This document shows positions 24,601 to 35,505 of a stretch of 64,000 bases of DNA, one piece after another; the first letter of the stretch is position 1, and the number at the start of each line of letters is the position of its first letter. This DNA is from Selaginella tamariscina (Eukaryota > Streptophyta > Lycopodiopsida > Selaginellales > Selaginellaceae). The translations under genes were made by a program, and so were the position numbers. The notes under the pieces are model-generated. The model saw nothing but the letters and a program-made list of their open reading frames with translations, made no database searches and was not told the origin of the DNA. The stretch spans positions 124,001 to 188,000 of the forward strand of contig PUQB01000074.1 in NCBI GenBank assembly GCA_003024785.1, given 5' to 3'.

Positions 24601-24800
24601 ATCAATAAGAAATGTTGAAAGCAATGTGAAGATTATGTTCAAACACAAAAGCATTTCCATCTTCATCGATTGGGAAATCTTTGTCAATGCCTTCATAGGT
24701 AACTTTGGTCATGACAACGCAAGAAGAAAGCTTGGTGGTTTAGAAAAGCAAAGCAAAAGATTAAACACACTCTCGTTCACCAAAAAAAATTATAATCGTT
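21620..24800 (-). pseudogene. Mutator-like transposase, copy 2, frame-broken
   Basis: Reading on the minus strand: N-terminal zinc region (KCINATCPYLAFEKKANECH, then CKHCGEEPLLVHTCPAYVYY at 24123-23914); the block around the first acidic residue at about 23520-23430; NFAGFMSDEAGAIWIAL and CLFHFMQSVRQ (23373-23065), giving D..D..CxxH; a hydrophobic/basic region (22961-22503); and a SWIM-type finger CSCSTF...CVHMYFVYSR (21881-21633). A splice-like gap at 23375-23420 is shared with copy 1. Several breaks differ between the two copies, so some may be recent or sequencing errors. The coding end faces the left terminal repeat. Confidence 0.75.
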
Positions 24801-24935
24801 GATAATAAACGTGAACACACTTTTATATATAATTAATTCTATGCTGCCCAGCTCACAGTGTTCTTAATGTTGTCCTCTCTAGTATCACCAATGTAATTTA
24901 ATTATTAGCTTTTATGATATGAAATATCTTCACCT

Positions 24936-25540
24936 TTACCAATTATTCACATATAACCCTAAATTTAATGCCACATTTATTCCGTAGGGTTTATTGTTTT
25001 CATTGCGGCTAGGGTTCACTCGTCGAACCACCTCGTTTGAATGCATTTTACATATTGGCACATCAGGAGGATCACCAAGTCCCTTGATAGTAATTTTGTC
25101 GAGCAGGTTTGCTGAGCTCTCCAAATGCAGGCTGGCCAGTATGCTATATAACTCCTTCGGCTCCTTATTGCTCTTTGCCTTCTTGCCTTTTGGATCAGCT
25201 TTTCCACGGCCTCTCTTTTTGCTGACTGCCTATTCCAAGTCATCCTCACTAAAAGAAGAAGAGCTTCAATTGCCTATGTCATCTGCATTTGCTCTTTTAG
25301 GACTGCAACCTCAGCGGATGAAGGAGGCAACTGCGACGAGCTCTCTGGGAAAGCTATGATGGTTGATGGAGGCTGCTCTTGCTCAACTAGTACTACTTGA
25401 GGCTGAGTCACTGGAGGATCTTCCTTTGCTACAGTAGATGGTTCTCCTCTCTTTCCTTGCTTGTGCTTCGATATCTTCTTCTTTTCCCATGGCTCTTCAT
25501 TAGGCACAAGCTCTTGTAAACGTTTTGAAGCTCTCACCAT
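24936..25540 (-). CDS. Gene X: unrecognised basic protein in the Mutator-like element
   Basis: The start at 25540 reads MVRASKRLQELVPNEEPWEK, followed by a Lys-rich stretch, then a Pro/Gln/Val-rich segment, to a stop or donor near 25274. A second open piece ending 24936 reads KGKKAKSNKEPKELYSILA, then LDKITIKGLGDPPDVPICKM and GINVALNLGLYVNNW. The two are probably joined by a short intron around 25220-25290 (possible acceptor AATAG near 25229). The end of gene X spans the inverted repeat at 24984-25016. A related tail (EPYGINVTL) is in element copy 1 near 975-1005. I recognise no family. Basic, Lys-rich segments would suit a nuclear or nucleic-acid-binding role (inference). Confidence 0.5.
24984..25016. 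repeat. Inverted repeat, left boundary of inverted segment
   Basis: Reverse complement reads AACCCTAGCCGCAATG, then AAAACAATAAACCCTAC. Pairs with 26197-26230 with about four differences. Confidence 0.85.
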
Positions 25541-25617
25541 TTTGCAAACTTTAGAAAGCAAACACACAATCAATTGATTTGGAGACAAAAGGAAAAATAA
25601 AAACCAAGGATGACTAA

Positions 25618-26090
25618 CCTTGTGGCTGCCGACTCAGGCTAGAAGGTGCCGACCCTCTCAGTCGGCACAGAAAAGTCAATGAGTGAAACTTGCCAATTGA
25701 GACCGATTGGTGCCGACCCTCTCAAATGGCACATATGAGATGATGTATGATGTATGTCGACTGAGCCAGGATGGTGCCATTTCTCTCAGACAGCACAAAT
25801 GAGAAGACCCTTTAACTCTGGCATAAAAAAATAAAATTGTGATATGGATACTTGAGTCGCAAATCAAAATAAAATAAAATTGAATAGACCTTGTGGTTGC
25901 CGACTAAGCCAGGATGGTGCCGTCTCTCTCAGATGGCACAAATGGGAAGACCCTTTAACTCTGGCATAAAAAAAAAAACACATTGTGATATGGATACTTG
26001 AGCTGCAAATTAAAAAAAAAAGAAATTGAACAAACCTTGTGGCTACCGACTGAGCAAGATGGTGCCGACAATCTAAATCGGCATAGAAAT
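25618..26090 (+). repeat. Hairpin repeat array, copy 2 (5 units)
   Basis: Units at 25627-25667, 25691-25731, 25755-25795, 25898-25938 and 26044-26083, same design and same plus-strand orientation as the array at 62-820. The unit at 25691 has changed both arms (TGCCAATTGA and TCAAATGGCA) so that 9 of 10 pairs remain. The array separates the divergent genes X and Y. Confidence 0.8.
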
Positions 26091-26196
26091 CTCGATTGGT
26101 TTACTTGGGCGCTACATGAATCGACTCAAAATGGATGGCGCCGCTCTTCTTAGGCCCCTTGGAAGAGATTTCAGATATCAGATCTGAGATAGAAAA

Positions 26197-26230
26197 AACC
26201 CTAGCCAGCAATGGAAATAATAAACCCTAC
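26197..26230. repeat. Inverted repeat, right boundary of inverted segment, with gene Y start
   Basis: AACCCTAGCCAGCAATGG then AAATAATAAACCCTAC. The ATG at 26211 opens gene Y. Confidence 0.85.
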
Positions 26231-27446
26231 TAAAAACCCAGGGGACTTGGATAGGCTGGTGTCATGGTTGAAGAAGGCTGGTTATCTACGCAACATGGCC
26301 TTGTTCATTCTGTCTATTAGAGATCCACTCACTGCTGAGGAGCTATCAGAGCTGTCGAAGGACACGGTTTAGTACAAGCAGCACTGGTCTTTTAAGTAAG
26401 CTCTTACTCAGCTAGAGTACAAATAGTGAGCTTCGAGGCTGTCAAACCGGAAGTTCAGCTACTGGGATGGAATCATAGGCTACAGGCTTTGTAGAAGCTT
26501 TACCGAGAGATGCAGAGGACAACCAACGATGGGCTATTCGTGTTCGATCGAGTTTCATCTCCACAAAGAACCTTGATAATCTTCAACTGGTTTCGATGTT
26601 CCAATTGATAAACATGTGAGTATTTTCTTTTCTTTTCGTTAAGAGTTTAGACTTAAGTACTGAAGGAACTTAGAAAATCCTCGAGTCACTCACGGAGGTT
26701 GATTGTCTTGAGGTGCGGAAGTGGAAGGAGAGTGCAATAGGAAAGGCAGATTGACATCCTCTTCCGAACTTGATCTGCACAAAGATTTTTTTCAAGGTAA
26801 CCTTCAGTTTGTTTTGATAGGAAAGAAGTTTTTAACTTATTCTATGTGCAGAACGAGATTGACGATGATCTCGACAGAGCAGTCACTAGTGCTAAAGGCA
26901 ATCCATAGCTTGAACTGAACTTGAAGCAACTAGTGTACAAGAAGCATGACAAGCATGCACAAGTTCCTCTCTATCATAGACCTAGAGTTGGGGGAGGAGT
27001 GGTTCCAGAAGGTGACGAACATCTCTCATAAGCAGTGTCGCTGGATGGGCATTGAGAAGCTGGCTGTACGCGATGTCAAAGGCGAAGATTTCAAACATGC
27101 TGCGATTCCGATACTTGAACAAGCTCACTTGTTTCGAATCCAAGGCAGAACAATAGACACTTGGGTTACCAGGCATGCAGGACAAATAGTGGATCAAGTG
27201 GTTCACCTTGTACTTGTATTGGAAGGCTGTGCGCGAGGAAGCCATTCAGATCCTTAAGGGATTGCGAGAGGATGGTGAAGAAGTTGGAACGGATGTCGAC
27301 TTCATGAGCTGGTTTGACAAGATGCAAACTCGGAGCAAGTGCATACGGTTCACTTATTCGATGGAGCCGAATGAGTTTCTAGAGTGTGAGGAGTCTGCGC
27401 ATCGGATGATATGGAGGTAAGCTTTCATTCCAGCATTGCTACTAAC
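26211..27446 (+). pseudogene. Gene Y, 5' part, interrupted by retrotransposon
   Basis: Opens MEIINPTKNPGDLDRLVSWL and continues LFILSIRDPLTAEELSELSK to a stop at about 26369. Further open pieces are 26721-26918 and 26946-27257 (KFLSIIDLELGEEWFQKV, WMGIEKLAVRDVKGEDFKHA, IDTWVTRHAGQIVDQVV), then 27208-27420 in the next frame (LYWKAVREEAIQILKGLRED). Candidate introns with GT-AG ends lie near 26618-26700 and 26797-26850. The retrotransposon LTR starts at 27447. I do not recognise the family. The same type of leader (CTTGGGCGC..GAATCGACTC) precedes it in element copy 1 (840-860). Confidence 0.5.
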
Positions 27447-28028
27447 TGTCACAAACCCGATACAGGATACAGGATTCCGGATACAGGATACAGGATGCAG
27501 GATTTCGGATACAGGATACGGGTTACAGGATATGCCTGCAGGATATTCCTACATGATATACCTATAGGATATTCCTATAGGATATGCCTATAGGATATGC
27601 TACAGGATATGCCTAGAGGATAAGGGACACTATTCTTAGCTCATGACTAGATTAGACTCATGACTAGATTAGCTTGGAGTTGTGAGCATAAAAGCTCCGA
27701 CCTAATTGTTGTACAATTAGTTACTATCAACACCAATCATTCTACGATTATTCTTGTTCCTTGTTCTTGTCTTGTTCTTGTCTTACTCTTTGCCTCCTGC
27801 TCCTGTCTTGCTCCCGGATCCTGTCTTGTTCCTGTCTTGTTCCTGGATCCGGTCATGCGCCTTCCTGTCTTGCTCCCGGATCCTACCCTGATCCTGTCTT
27901 GCTCCTGGATCCGTCCTGTTCCTGACTTTATTCCTAGTTCCTGTCCTGCTCCCGGTCCTGTTCCTGAGTCAAGCCTTCCTGTTCTCGGAATCCTACTCAC
28001 TTCCTGTTTCCTGAATCGTGGCTTGACA
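27447..28028 (+). repeat. 5' LTR of Ty3/gypsy element
   Basis: 582 bp, TG..CA. The first third is a degenerate array of ACAGGAT; the last third is dominated by the complementary ATCCTGT/TTCCTG motif. Confidence 0.95.
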
Positions 28029-28128
28029 GTTTGATAGTAACTGCTTTCATAGCTCTTCGTTTCCCAGCTACTTTTTTTTCTTGATTCTTTTTCCTTCGTT
28101 TTTCTCCTTTTTTTTCTTTCATAAGATC

Positions 28129-29052
28129 ATGGCTGATTTTGAGCACTTTCAACGCGAGCACCAAAATGTTGCTTCATGGAGCTGGCCACTTTGCGCCAAG
28201 TGGTCACCGATCTGCAAGGCTCCACCCATGCGGCACATGCAGCTGCTGATGCATCCTCCAAGGCTGCTGCGCAGGCTCTCTCTCAGGCATCGGTGGTTCC
28301 TTCTTCATCGAACTTTTCTCCGGAGCCGAAGATCAGCATGCCAGAGAAGTTCAGTGGCAACCGTGCCGATTTCCAAGGTTTCCTGAATCAGATCCGGCTC
28401 TTGATCCGCATGCAACCACGCCGCTACTCGACGGATGCACAAAAGGTTGGCCTTTTGGCATCCTTACTAAGTGGATCTCCACGAGCTTGGGTTGCTCCCT
28501 TGCTGGAGCGTGACGACCCATTGATGGAGACTTTGAAGGTTTCGTGGCTGCCTTTGAAGCCTGTTTTGGAGATCCTGATAAGTACCGTTCTGCATGCACA
28601 AGTTACGGAGGCTCACACAAGGATCCAGACCAGCTTCGTTTATGCATCCGAATTCCAGCAATTGTGCAAACATTCCATGGGACGAGACTGCATTGATCGA
28701 ACACTTTCGTTTTGGGCTGAGGGATGATGTGAAGGACCTTCTCCTTACATTACCGGATGCTCAAACGTTAGCGGAGATCATGCAACAGGCCGTTCGCTGC
28801 GACAACCGTTTGTTCGAGCGCCGTCAGGAAAAATTCCGTCAGCAGTTCCTGCCAACGAATCCTGTAGCCGTAGCACATGTTCCTACGACACCTTCTGGAG
28901 CAGTTCCTATGGAGGTTAACAAATCCAAGCGTGGCCCACTTTCAACTGCTGAGAAGCAACGTCGTCGGGGTGAGAACCTATGCTTGTATTGTGGTGCAGC
29001 AGGACACAAGGTGGCGGAATGTCCTAATAAAGCCAGAAGTTCAAGAGCGTGA
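28129..29052 (+). pseudogene. gag of Ty3/gypsy element, frame-broken
   Basis: Starts ATG at 28129 and passes through frames 1, 0, 2 and 1, each change being -1. Readable parts include PKISMPEKFSGNRADFQGFL (capsid), FGLRDDVKDLLLTLPDAQTL, and the CCHC zinc knuckle CLYCGAAGHKVAEC near 28980-29022. Gag forms the particle that packages element RNA. Confidence 0.9.
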
Positions 29053-29112
29053 AGCCGAAGCTGAAGTTCAGTCGGAAAACTTCAATGTCCACTTCGTCTA
29101 GGAGCCGCGAAG

Positions 29113-32100
29113 TTGGACGTAGGTGCAGGCTCCATTGGTGCTGCTCATACCATTCCATCACTCAAGTTTCCTGTACACATTCGCCTCAATAATCGAGAGC
29201 TCAAGGAGTTTGCCCTGTTAGACACTGGTGCAAATGCATGTTTCATGGATGACACTTTTGCAGCTCAGCATGGCATTCCGGTGGTGAAGTTGAAGCGTGC
29301 AGTTCCTGTAGAGGTGGCCGATGGTCGTTTGATTGCTTCTGGCGCAGTTACCCACGCTACCACACCTCTCTCTTGCATCATGGTGCATTCAACTGTTCGA
29401 TTTCCTTCAACTTGATCAAGACTCGGTCGACTCCCATCATTTTTGGCATGCCATGGTTCGTTGTTGCAAATCCGCAGATCGACTGGAGGTCTAGGACGCT
29501 CACGTTTTCCTCTCCAGCAGCCAGGATCAATCCTGTACCTTCCTGCGTGCAGGATACATCCTTGGTGTCTGAGGCAGTACAAGCTACAGGATTGACCGTG
29601 CCTGTTCCTGTACCAGTGTTGAAGACTCCTCCTCGACAGGATTCACCTCATGTCAGTTCCTCAGCACATCCGCAGGCTCTCTCCACTCCTGTAAGTTTGC
29701 GGTTCCTGTACAGGGTTCTTCCAATCCTGTATCAGTGTCGAAGGTTCCTCCTCAACAGGATCCACCTCCTGTTGGTTCGTCAGCACACTCACAGGCTCTC
29801 CTCACTCCTGTGCAACCACGGACTTCTGTACAGGATTCTGTACACTCCAACATCAGGTTTCTCCCAATCCTGCCTCTTTTGTTACTCTGTTTCTGTTCCA
29901 CCCCCCAAGATCCTTCCTCTTTTTCAGTCACAGCTCCCTCCTCCTCTCCGAGTTCTTACCACTACCATGCATGAACTTACCACTGATCCTGCTCCTTTCC
30001 ACCTTTTTGCCTTTCAAGTAACTCCTACGTCCTCTTCTACCTTTCCTGTGTCTGACTCTCCTGTTTTTCAATCTCCTTCTCCTTCTTTCCTTCTCCTCCT
30101 TCTTCCCTACCATCCAAGTACCACGACTTTAAGGACGTTTTTGACAAGCACAAGGCTACAGTTCTTCCTGTTCACAGGTCCTACGACTGTCCTATTGATC
30201 TTGCAGAAGGAAAGACCCACCGTTCGGACCGATTTACGCATTGTCACCCACAGAGTTGGAGGTTCTTCGCCAGTACATCGAGGACAACTTGGCATCCGGC
30301 TTCATTCGTCACTCAAAGTCCCCTGCAGGAGCGCCTATCTTCTTTGTCAAGAAGAAGGATGGGAGCTTACGTTTGGTTGTGGACTACAGGGGTTTGAATC
30401 AAGCTACCATTCGGAATCGGTACCCGTTGCCATTGATCCCGGAACTTCTCGATCGGCTGCGAGGAGCAAAGGTGTTCACGAAGATCGACTTACGAGGGGC
30501 CTACAACCTTGTACGGATTCGTCCGGCGATGAGTGGAAGACTGCCTTTCGTACAAGGTATGGACACTTCGAGTACACGGTGATGCCTTTCGGCCTTACCA
30601 ATGCCCCAGCCGTGTTCCAACACATGGTGAACGACATCTTTCGTGACTTCTTGGACCAGTTTGTGGTGATCTACCTCGACGACATTTTGATTTTCTCCAA
30701 GGACCAGGCGGCACATGACAAGCATGTACGGTTGGTTCTACAGCGGCTTCGAGCATGGCTGTATGCGAAGTTGGAGAAGTGTTTTTTCGATAGGGATTCT
30801 GTGGAGTTCTTGGGCTACATCGTCTCTCCTGCTGGCGTTTCCATGGACATGCACAAGGTGAAGACCATCGTGGAGTGGGAGAGGCCCAAGTCTGTACGAG
30901 ATGTACAATGTTTCCTTGGCTTTGCAAACTTCTACAGGCGTTCATACAGGACTTCTCCAAGCGTGTACTTCCACTCACGGAACTCACCAAGCGCACAGAG
31001 GTTTTCTCTTGGTCCGACAAGGCGGAACATGCATTCACAACACTCAAGGACACCTTCACGACAGCTCCGATTTTAGCACATCCTGATCCTTCTCGTCCTT
31101 TCTTCGTTGAAGCAGATGCCTCGGATTTTGCAGTAGGATCCGTCCTATCGCAAGTTGGAGAGGACAAGTTGCTTCATCCTGTAGCTTTTCACTCTCGTAA
31201 GTTCCTGTCGGCGGAGATCAATTACGAGATTCATGACAAGGAACTCAAGGCCATTGTGGATTCGTTTGAGGAGTGGCGGCATTTCCTGGAAGGTGCTGCA
31301 CATCCTGTACAAGTTCTTACGGATCACAAGAACCTGGAGTACTTTCAAACGGCTCGAGTTCTCAGTCGGCGACAGGCTAGGTGGGCGGAGTTCCTATCAC
31401 GTTTTGACTTCGTCATCGTCTACAGGCCCGGTTTTCGGAATGGCAAGGCGGACGCATTGTCTAGGCGCTCTTACCTTGCACCAAGCCCGGGCGATCCTGC
31501 ATTTGACTGTCAAAGGCAAGTGTTGTTGGGTCCTGATCGATTCCGGCTTGCGGCACTGCAGGTTCATCAGGCTCCAGCAAATTCAACACTCCTACAGGAC
31601 GTCCGTTCGCAGTTGGCTACAGACGACTTGGCAAAGAATGTGTTCTCACACATTCATCCTGACGTTGCAAGTTCCTCTTCCTCCAGTTCCCGTCCAGACT
31701 ACAACCTGTTCACCATACAGGATGGACTCCTGTACCGGGAAGGTCTCCTGTACGTTCCTGTTGGTGTTTGCAGGACTCGTGTGGTACAGGATTGTCATGA
31801 TACCCCGGCTACAGGACATTTTGGTGTGGCCAAGACAGTTGAGTTGGTGACTCGCAACTATTGGTGGCCTGGGTTGCGAGGTTTTGTGGAAAGGTTTGTA
31901 CGGAGTTGTGACACCTGCAACAGGTCGAAGATGCCTCGTCATGCACCTCTGGTCTTCTTCGTCCTCTTCCTGTTCCTTCTGCTCCTTGGAGATCCATTTC
32001 TATGGATTTCCTCACAGATCTTCCTCCTTCTCGTGGATTCGATGCAGTTCTTGTGGTGGTTGACCGTTTCACCAAGCAGGCTCATTTCCTACCCTGCAAC

Positions 32101-33065
32101 AAGACAGCTACAGGTCAGACAACTGCCGAGTTGGTGATCCGTGAGGTGTTCCGACATCATGGTCTTCCTGAGAGCATTGTTTCCGATCGAGGTCCACAAT
32201 TCATGTCCAAGTTTTGGCGAGAGCTTCTTCGGAGTCTACAGGTTAAAGCGGATCTTTCTTCAGGATATCACCCGCAAACTGATGGCAGTCGAACGCACAA
32301 TTCAGACCTTGGACATATCTTCGTTGCTTCATCAGTTACCAGCAGGACAATTGGTTGGACCTTCTTCCTATGGCGGAGTTTGCCTACAACAACTCCATTC
32401 ACGCATCTACAGGCCAGACACCTTTCTTTGCTCTTACAGGCCACCATCCACGTTTTGACTTTGCTCCTCCTGCTTCTCCTTCTTCCGCTCCTGCAGTACA
32501 GGATCGTCTTCAGCATCTTCGTGTACAGGATGATCTCCAGGTTCATCTTCAGCAGGCACAGGAACGGTACAAGCATCATGCTGATGCTCACCGTCAGCCG
32601 GCACCTGCATACAAGATTGGTGATCTCGTGTGGCTTCTTCGTCGACACATTCGCACCAACAGGCCTTCTTCTAAGTTGGATTTTCAACGATTGGGCCCTT
32701 ACAGGATCGTGGCGGAGGTAAATCCTGTAGCTTTCCGACTCGAGTTACCATCCACGGTGAAACTTCATCCTGTGTTTCACACCTCCTTGTTGGAGCCGTA
32801 TCATCCTTCTTCTCTTCCTGGTCGTGCTTCTTCTCCTCCCCCTCCTGTGGTCATTGCTGGTGAACCTGAGTACGAAGTTGCAGCCATCCTTGATTCTCGT
32901 CTTCATCGCCAACTTCAATACTTGGTGGATTGGAAAGGTTATTTGCCTACCGATCGCACTTGGGAACCTGCATCCAACTTACTCCATGCTTCTTCCAAAG
33001 TTGCTGCCTTCCATCGGCATTATCCTGCTAAACCAGGTCCTAAGACTCGTGGAACTCGTCCTTAG
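29113..33065 (+). pseudogene. pol of Ty3/gypsy element with chromodomain, frame-broken
   Basis: Protease with active-site DTGAN at about 29221 and the IIFGMPW spacer. Reverse transcriptase 30241-30930: [33 protein letters not shown], and the catalytic YLDD near 30675. RNase H 30940-31470: FFVEADASDFAVG, YEIHDKELKAIV, LTDHKNLEYF. Integrase 31795-32350: zinc finger H..H..CDTCN, then MDFLTDLPPSRGFDAVLVVV with core acidic residues and IVSDRGPQF. C-terminal chromodomain EYEVAAILDSR..YLVDWKGY near 32870-32960. Frames step 1 to 0, and later 1-0-2-1-0, each time by -1. Confidence 0.93.
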
Positions 33066-33076
33066 GGAGGAGGTGC

Positions 33077-33652
33077 TGTCACAACCCGATACAGGATACA
33101 GGATTCCGGATACAGGATACAGGATGCAGGATTTCGGATACAGGATACGGGTTACAGGATACTGCAGGATATTCCTACAGGATTCCTACAGGATATACCT
33201 ATAGGATATTCCTATAGGATATGCCTATAGGATATGCTACAGGATATGCCTAGAGGATAAGGGACACTATTCTTAGCTCATGACTAGATTAGACTCATGA
33301 CTAGATTAGCTTGGAGTTGTGAGCATAAAAGCTCCGACCTAATTGTTGTACAATCAGTTACTATCAACACCAGTCATTCTACGATTATTCTTGTTCCTTG
33401 TTCTTGTCTTGTTCTTGTCTTACTCTTTGCCTCCTGCTCCTGTCTTGCTCCGGATCCTGTGTTCCTGTCTTGTTCCTGGATCCTTCCTGCGCTTCCTGTC
33501 TTGCTCCGGATCTCGCCTTCCTGTCTGCTCCTGGATCCGTCCTGTTCTGCTTATTCCTAGTTCCTGTCCTTGCTCTCGGTCCTGTTCCTGAGTCAAGCCT
33601 TCCTGCTCTCGGAATCCTACTCTTTCCTTGTTTCCTGGATCGTGGCTTGACA
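33077..33652 (+). repeat. 3' LTR of Ty3/gypsy element
   Basis: 576 bp, same design as the 5' LTR with several short indels. Confidence 0.95.
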
Positions 33653-33657
33653 CTAAC

Positions 33658-35120
33658 TAACTTTGTGTTACAGGTTCATACTAGCGAAGAAAATGGCACC
33701 GTTTCAAAAGATGAAGCTGTGGATAGATCATACAAGTGAGCCTCACATGTGGTCGAAGAGCGGAGGAGTTCTAACTCCATTCGAACGTGAGCATGTTCCA
33801 TTTTGGCTCGACTATCTGTTGCAGCAGCCACCAGCTTGGGAGAGCTCACTATTTGATGTGCATGCCAATGATCTTCCAGCGATTGTTTGGGAGCCGGATG
33901 AAGTAGAGGCTATCAAGAAGAGCAAGATGAAGAAGACGGTGCAGAAGACATCTACACATGCAAAGGCATCAGGAGTGGACCAAGCTCTTTTACAGCACCT
34001 CCGCCGGCAATCGACTTTACACTCAATGAGGTGCAGCCACTTGTAGCTAGTTTGGACATCAAGGACGACTTGATGACCTTCATCCTGACACTAGTTGCAT
34101 CCGTGGATCCTACAACCTAGCTATGTGTGATATGGAGGAGATGAGCAGGTCTTTCTTTGAGTTTCCCAGATAGAGGTGTACACCAAGCTCTAACAACAGG
34201 TGACAAACTACATATGGCTGAGTCACAAACGTTGTTCCAGGAAGTGGCAGGTGAATACGGCTTCAACCTCGTCATCCTCAACTTGCCCAATGAGCTTGTA
34301 TATGGAGGTGCTAGCATCAACAAGGACATTGTGCAGCTAGATCTAGTGAAGTTTGAGGAGGCCTTGCAGTTTAGTGGAATGCACTTGGTAGCGACTGGTT
34401 TCATGGTCGTCTTTGCGACTTCTTCTTCTGTTTTGGCGGTAATTTAGGTGGTTGCGGTAATCAACCTGGAGGTTGAGAGACTTACAGTGTCTACCGTGCA
34501 TGAGGCTGGAGATACTATGACAAAATTAAGGTATGTTAGCTATTCATGTTCAAGTTTAACTTGGTCTATGTGGCAAGATAACTTGTTGGTTCTCTTGGTG
34601 CTGCAAAGCTCTGAGAAGAAGTCGAAGAAGCCAAACCTCTGGCGTTGACGAACACGATCCTTGTCGATACTGCCGACCATTTTTAAGAAGCTTGGTAAGG
34701 AAGTACTTTGCTTTGTCTATCCTAATGGAAGTTTGTACAAGATGATGATTCAACTGAAGAGTGTTCGACTCATGCAGCTTTTGATCGAGCGTCTTAGTAG
34801 ACCTAGCAACCTTGTATGAGATATTGGTTCCGGAACCGTTGTTAGCTGCCGTCGAACTCAGAAGAATATTGTAGAAACTGAGAAGAGTTTCGAACTCTCT
34901 AGGTTGGCAACAAACAAGCTCACAGAGAACATTCGACAAGAGGAAATACCAATTCAGACACTTCCATGTCCAAGCCTAACTAGTGGTTCGAGAACTGCAG
35001 CTTTGCTTAATATGAAGAAGAAACTTTAGCTAGTGTGTATTGAGTAATAAATTAACTAACATAAAAAAGAATAAAGTAGAATACAACTGTTTACTTTTAA
35101 AAAAATTTTGCAGACTGAGG
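33658..35120 (+). pseudogene. Gene Y, 3' part
   Basis: Open pieces continue the gene beyond the retrotransposon: MAPFQKMKLWIDHTSEPHMW, FEREHVPFWLDYLLQQPPAW (33663-34046), then PAIDFTLNEVQPLVASLDIK in another frame, then 34157-34447 with FQEVAGEYGFNLVILNLPNE and FEEALQFSGMHLVATGFMVV. The last block has the alternating hydrophobic-strand pattern of a Rossmann-type enzyme and faintly recalls methyltransferases, but lacks a clear catalytic motif, so I do not assign it. Beyond about 34450 the frame is broken. It ends just before the right terminal repeat. Confidence 0.45.
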
Positions 35121-35129
35121 CCAATACTA

Positions 35130-35209
35130 CCCACCCAAAGGAATATTCTAGAATATTCTAGAATATTCGAGCCCAGGCCTCCTGGGCCCAAGCCTCCAGA
35201 ATGGCGGCA
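35130..35209. repeat. Right terminal inverted repeat of element copy 2
   Basis: Three AGAATATTC repeats, then GCCTCCTGGGCCCAAGCCTC and CAGAATGGCGGCA. Pairs with the left end through two GGAGGC blocks. Confidence 0.75.
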
Positions 35210-35505
35210 CTCTTTGTACACATGTGTTGTAATTACTATATAGTTTCCTTTTAATAACTAAATCAAACAGTTAATTGATTGTTGGCATATATTTTAAACA
35301 TAAAAATCTGTACGTGTGTGTTAGAGAAGAATATATTCATATGCTTATATGCATAAATTGTATTTAAATAATACCAAAACTTCAAGCTACATCTTATCCA
35401 TTTGTACAAATATTTATATATAGATATATAACATAAAGTTTTTTATTGTGCATTATTTAGAGAGTATCCCAGACTTTACTATAGCATACATTACTGTAGA
35501 AACCT

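Larger units (their letters stand above)
27447..33652 (+). mobile_element. Ty3/gypsy chromovirus-type LTR retrotransposon
   Basis: LTRs 27447-28028 and 33077-33652 begin TGTCAC and end TTGACA. The 5-bp target duplication CTAAC lies at 27442-27446 and 33653-33657. A purine-rich AGGGAGGAGGTGC precedes the 3' LTR. Gag with zinc knuckle, protease, reverse transcriptase, RNase H, integrase and a chromodomain occur in Ty3/gypsy order. It is inserted in gene Y of the Mutator-like element. The LTRs differ by several small indels and substitutions, so it is not brand new. Confidence 0.95.
21396..35209. mobile_element. Mutator-like element, copy 2, carrying extra genes and a nested retrotransposon
   Basis: Left end CGGTCTCGGCG followed by GGAGGCTCCGGCTCAGGAGG; right end, reverse-complemented, GCCGCCATTCTGGAGGC then TTGGGCCCAGGAGGC, both followed inward by AGAATATTCTAGAATATTC. 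Left flank TTTTTTTACAC and right flank TCTTTGTACAC resemble an 11-bp target duplication. An empty-site paralogue at 44468-44481 reads GCTTCTTTGTACAC, with the flanks joined. Without the 6.2-kb retrotransposon the element is about 7.6 kb. Order: transposase (-), gene X (-), hairpin array, gene Y (+). Confidence 0.8.

Noticed and set aside
27737-28000. Minus-strand Gly/Thr-rich frame in the gypsy LTR
   Set aside because: Product of the LTR motif array; also occurs in the other LTR, with no coding evidence.
28029-28050. Primer-binding site after the gypsy 5' LTR
   Set aside because: GTTTGATAGTAACTGC does not match the common tRNA-Met site well, so it was not annotated.
34157-34447. Possible methyltransferase domain in gene Y
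   Set aside because: The strand pattern is suggestive, but no catalytic motif such as DPPW/NPPY is present, so not called.
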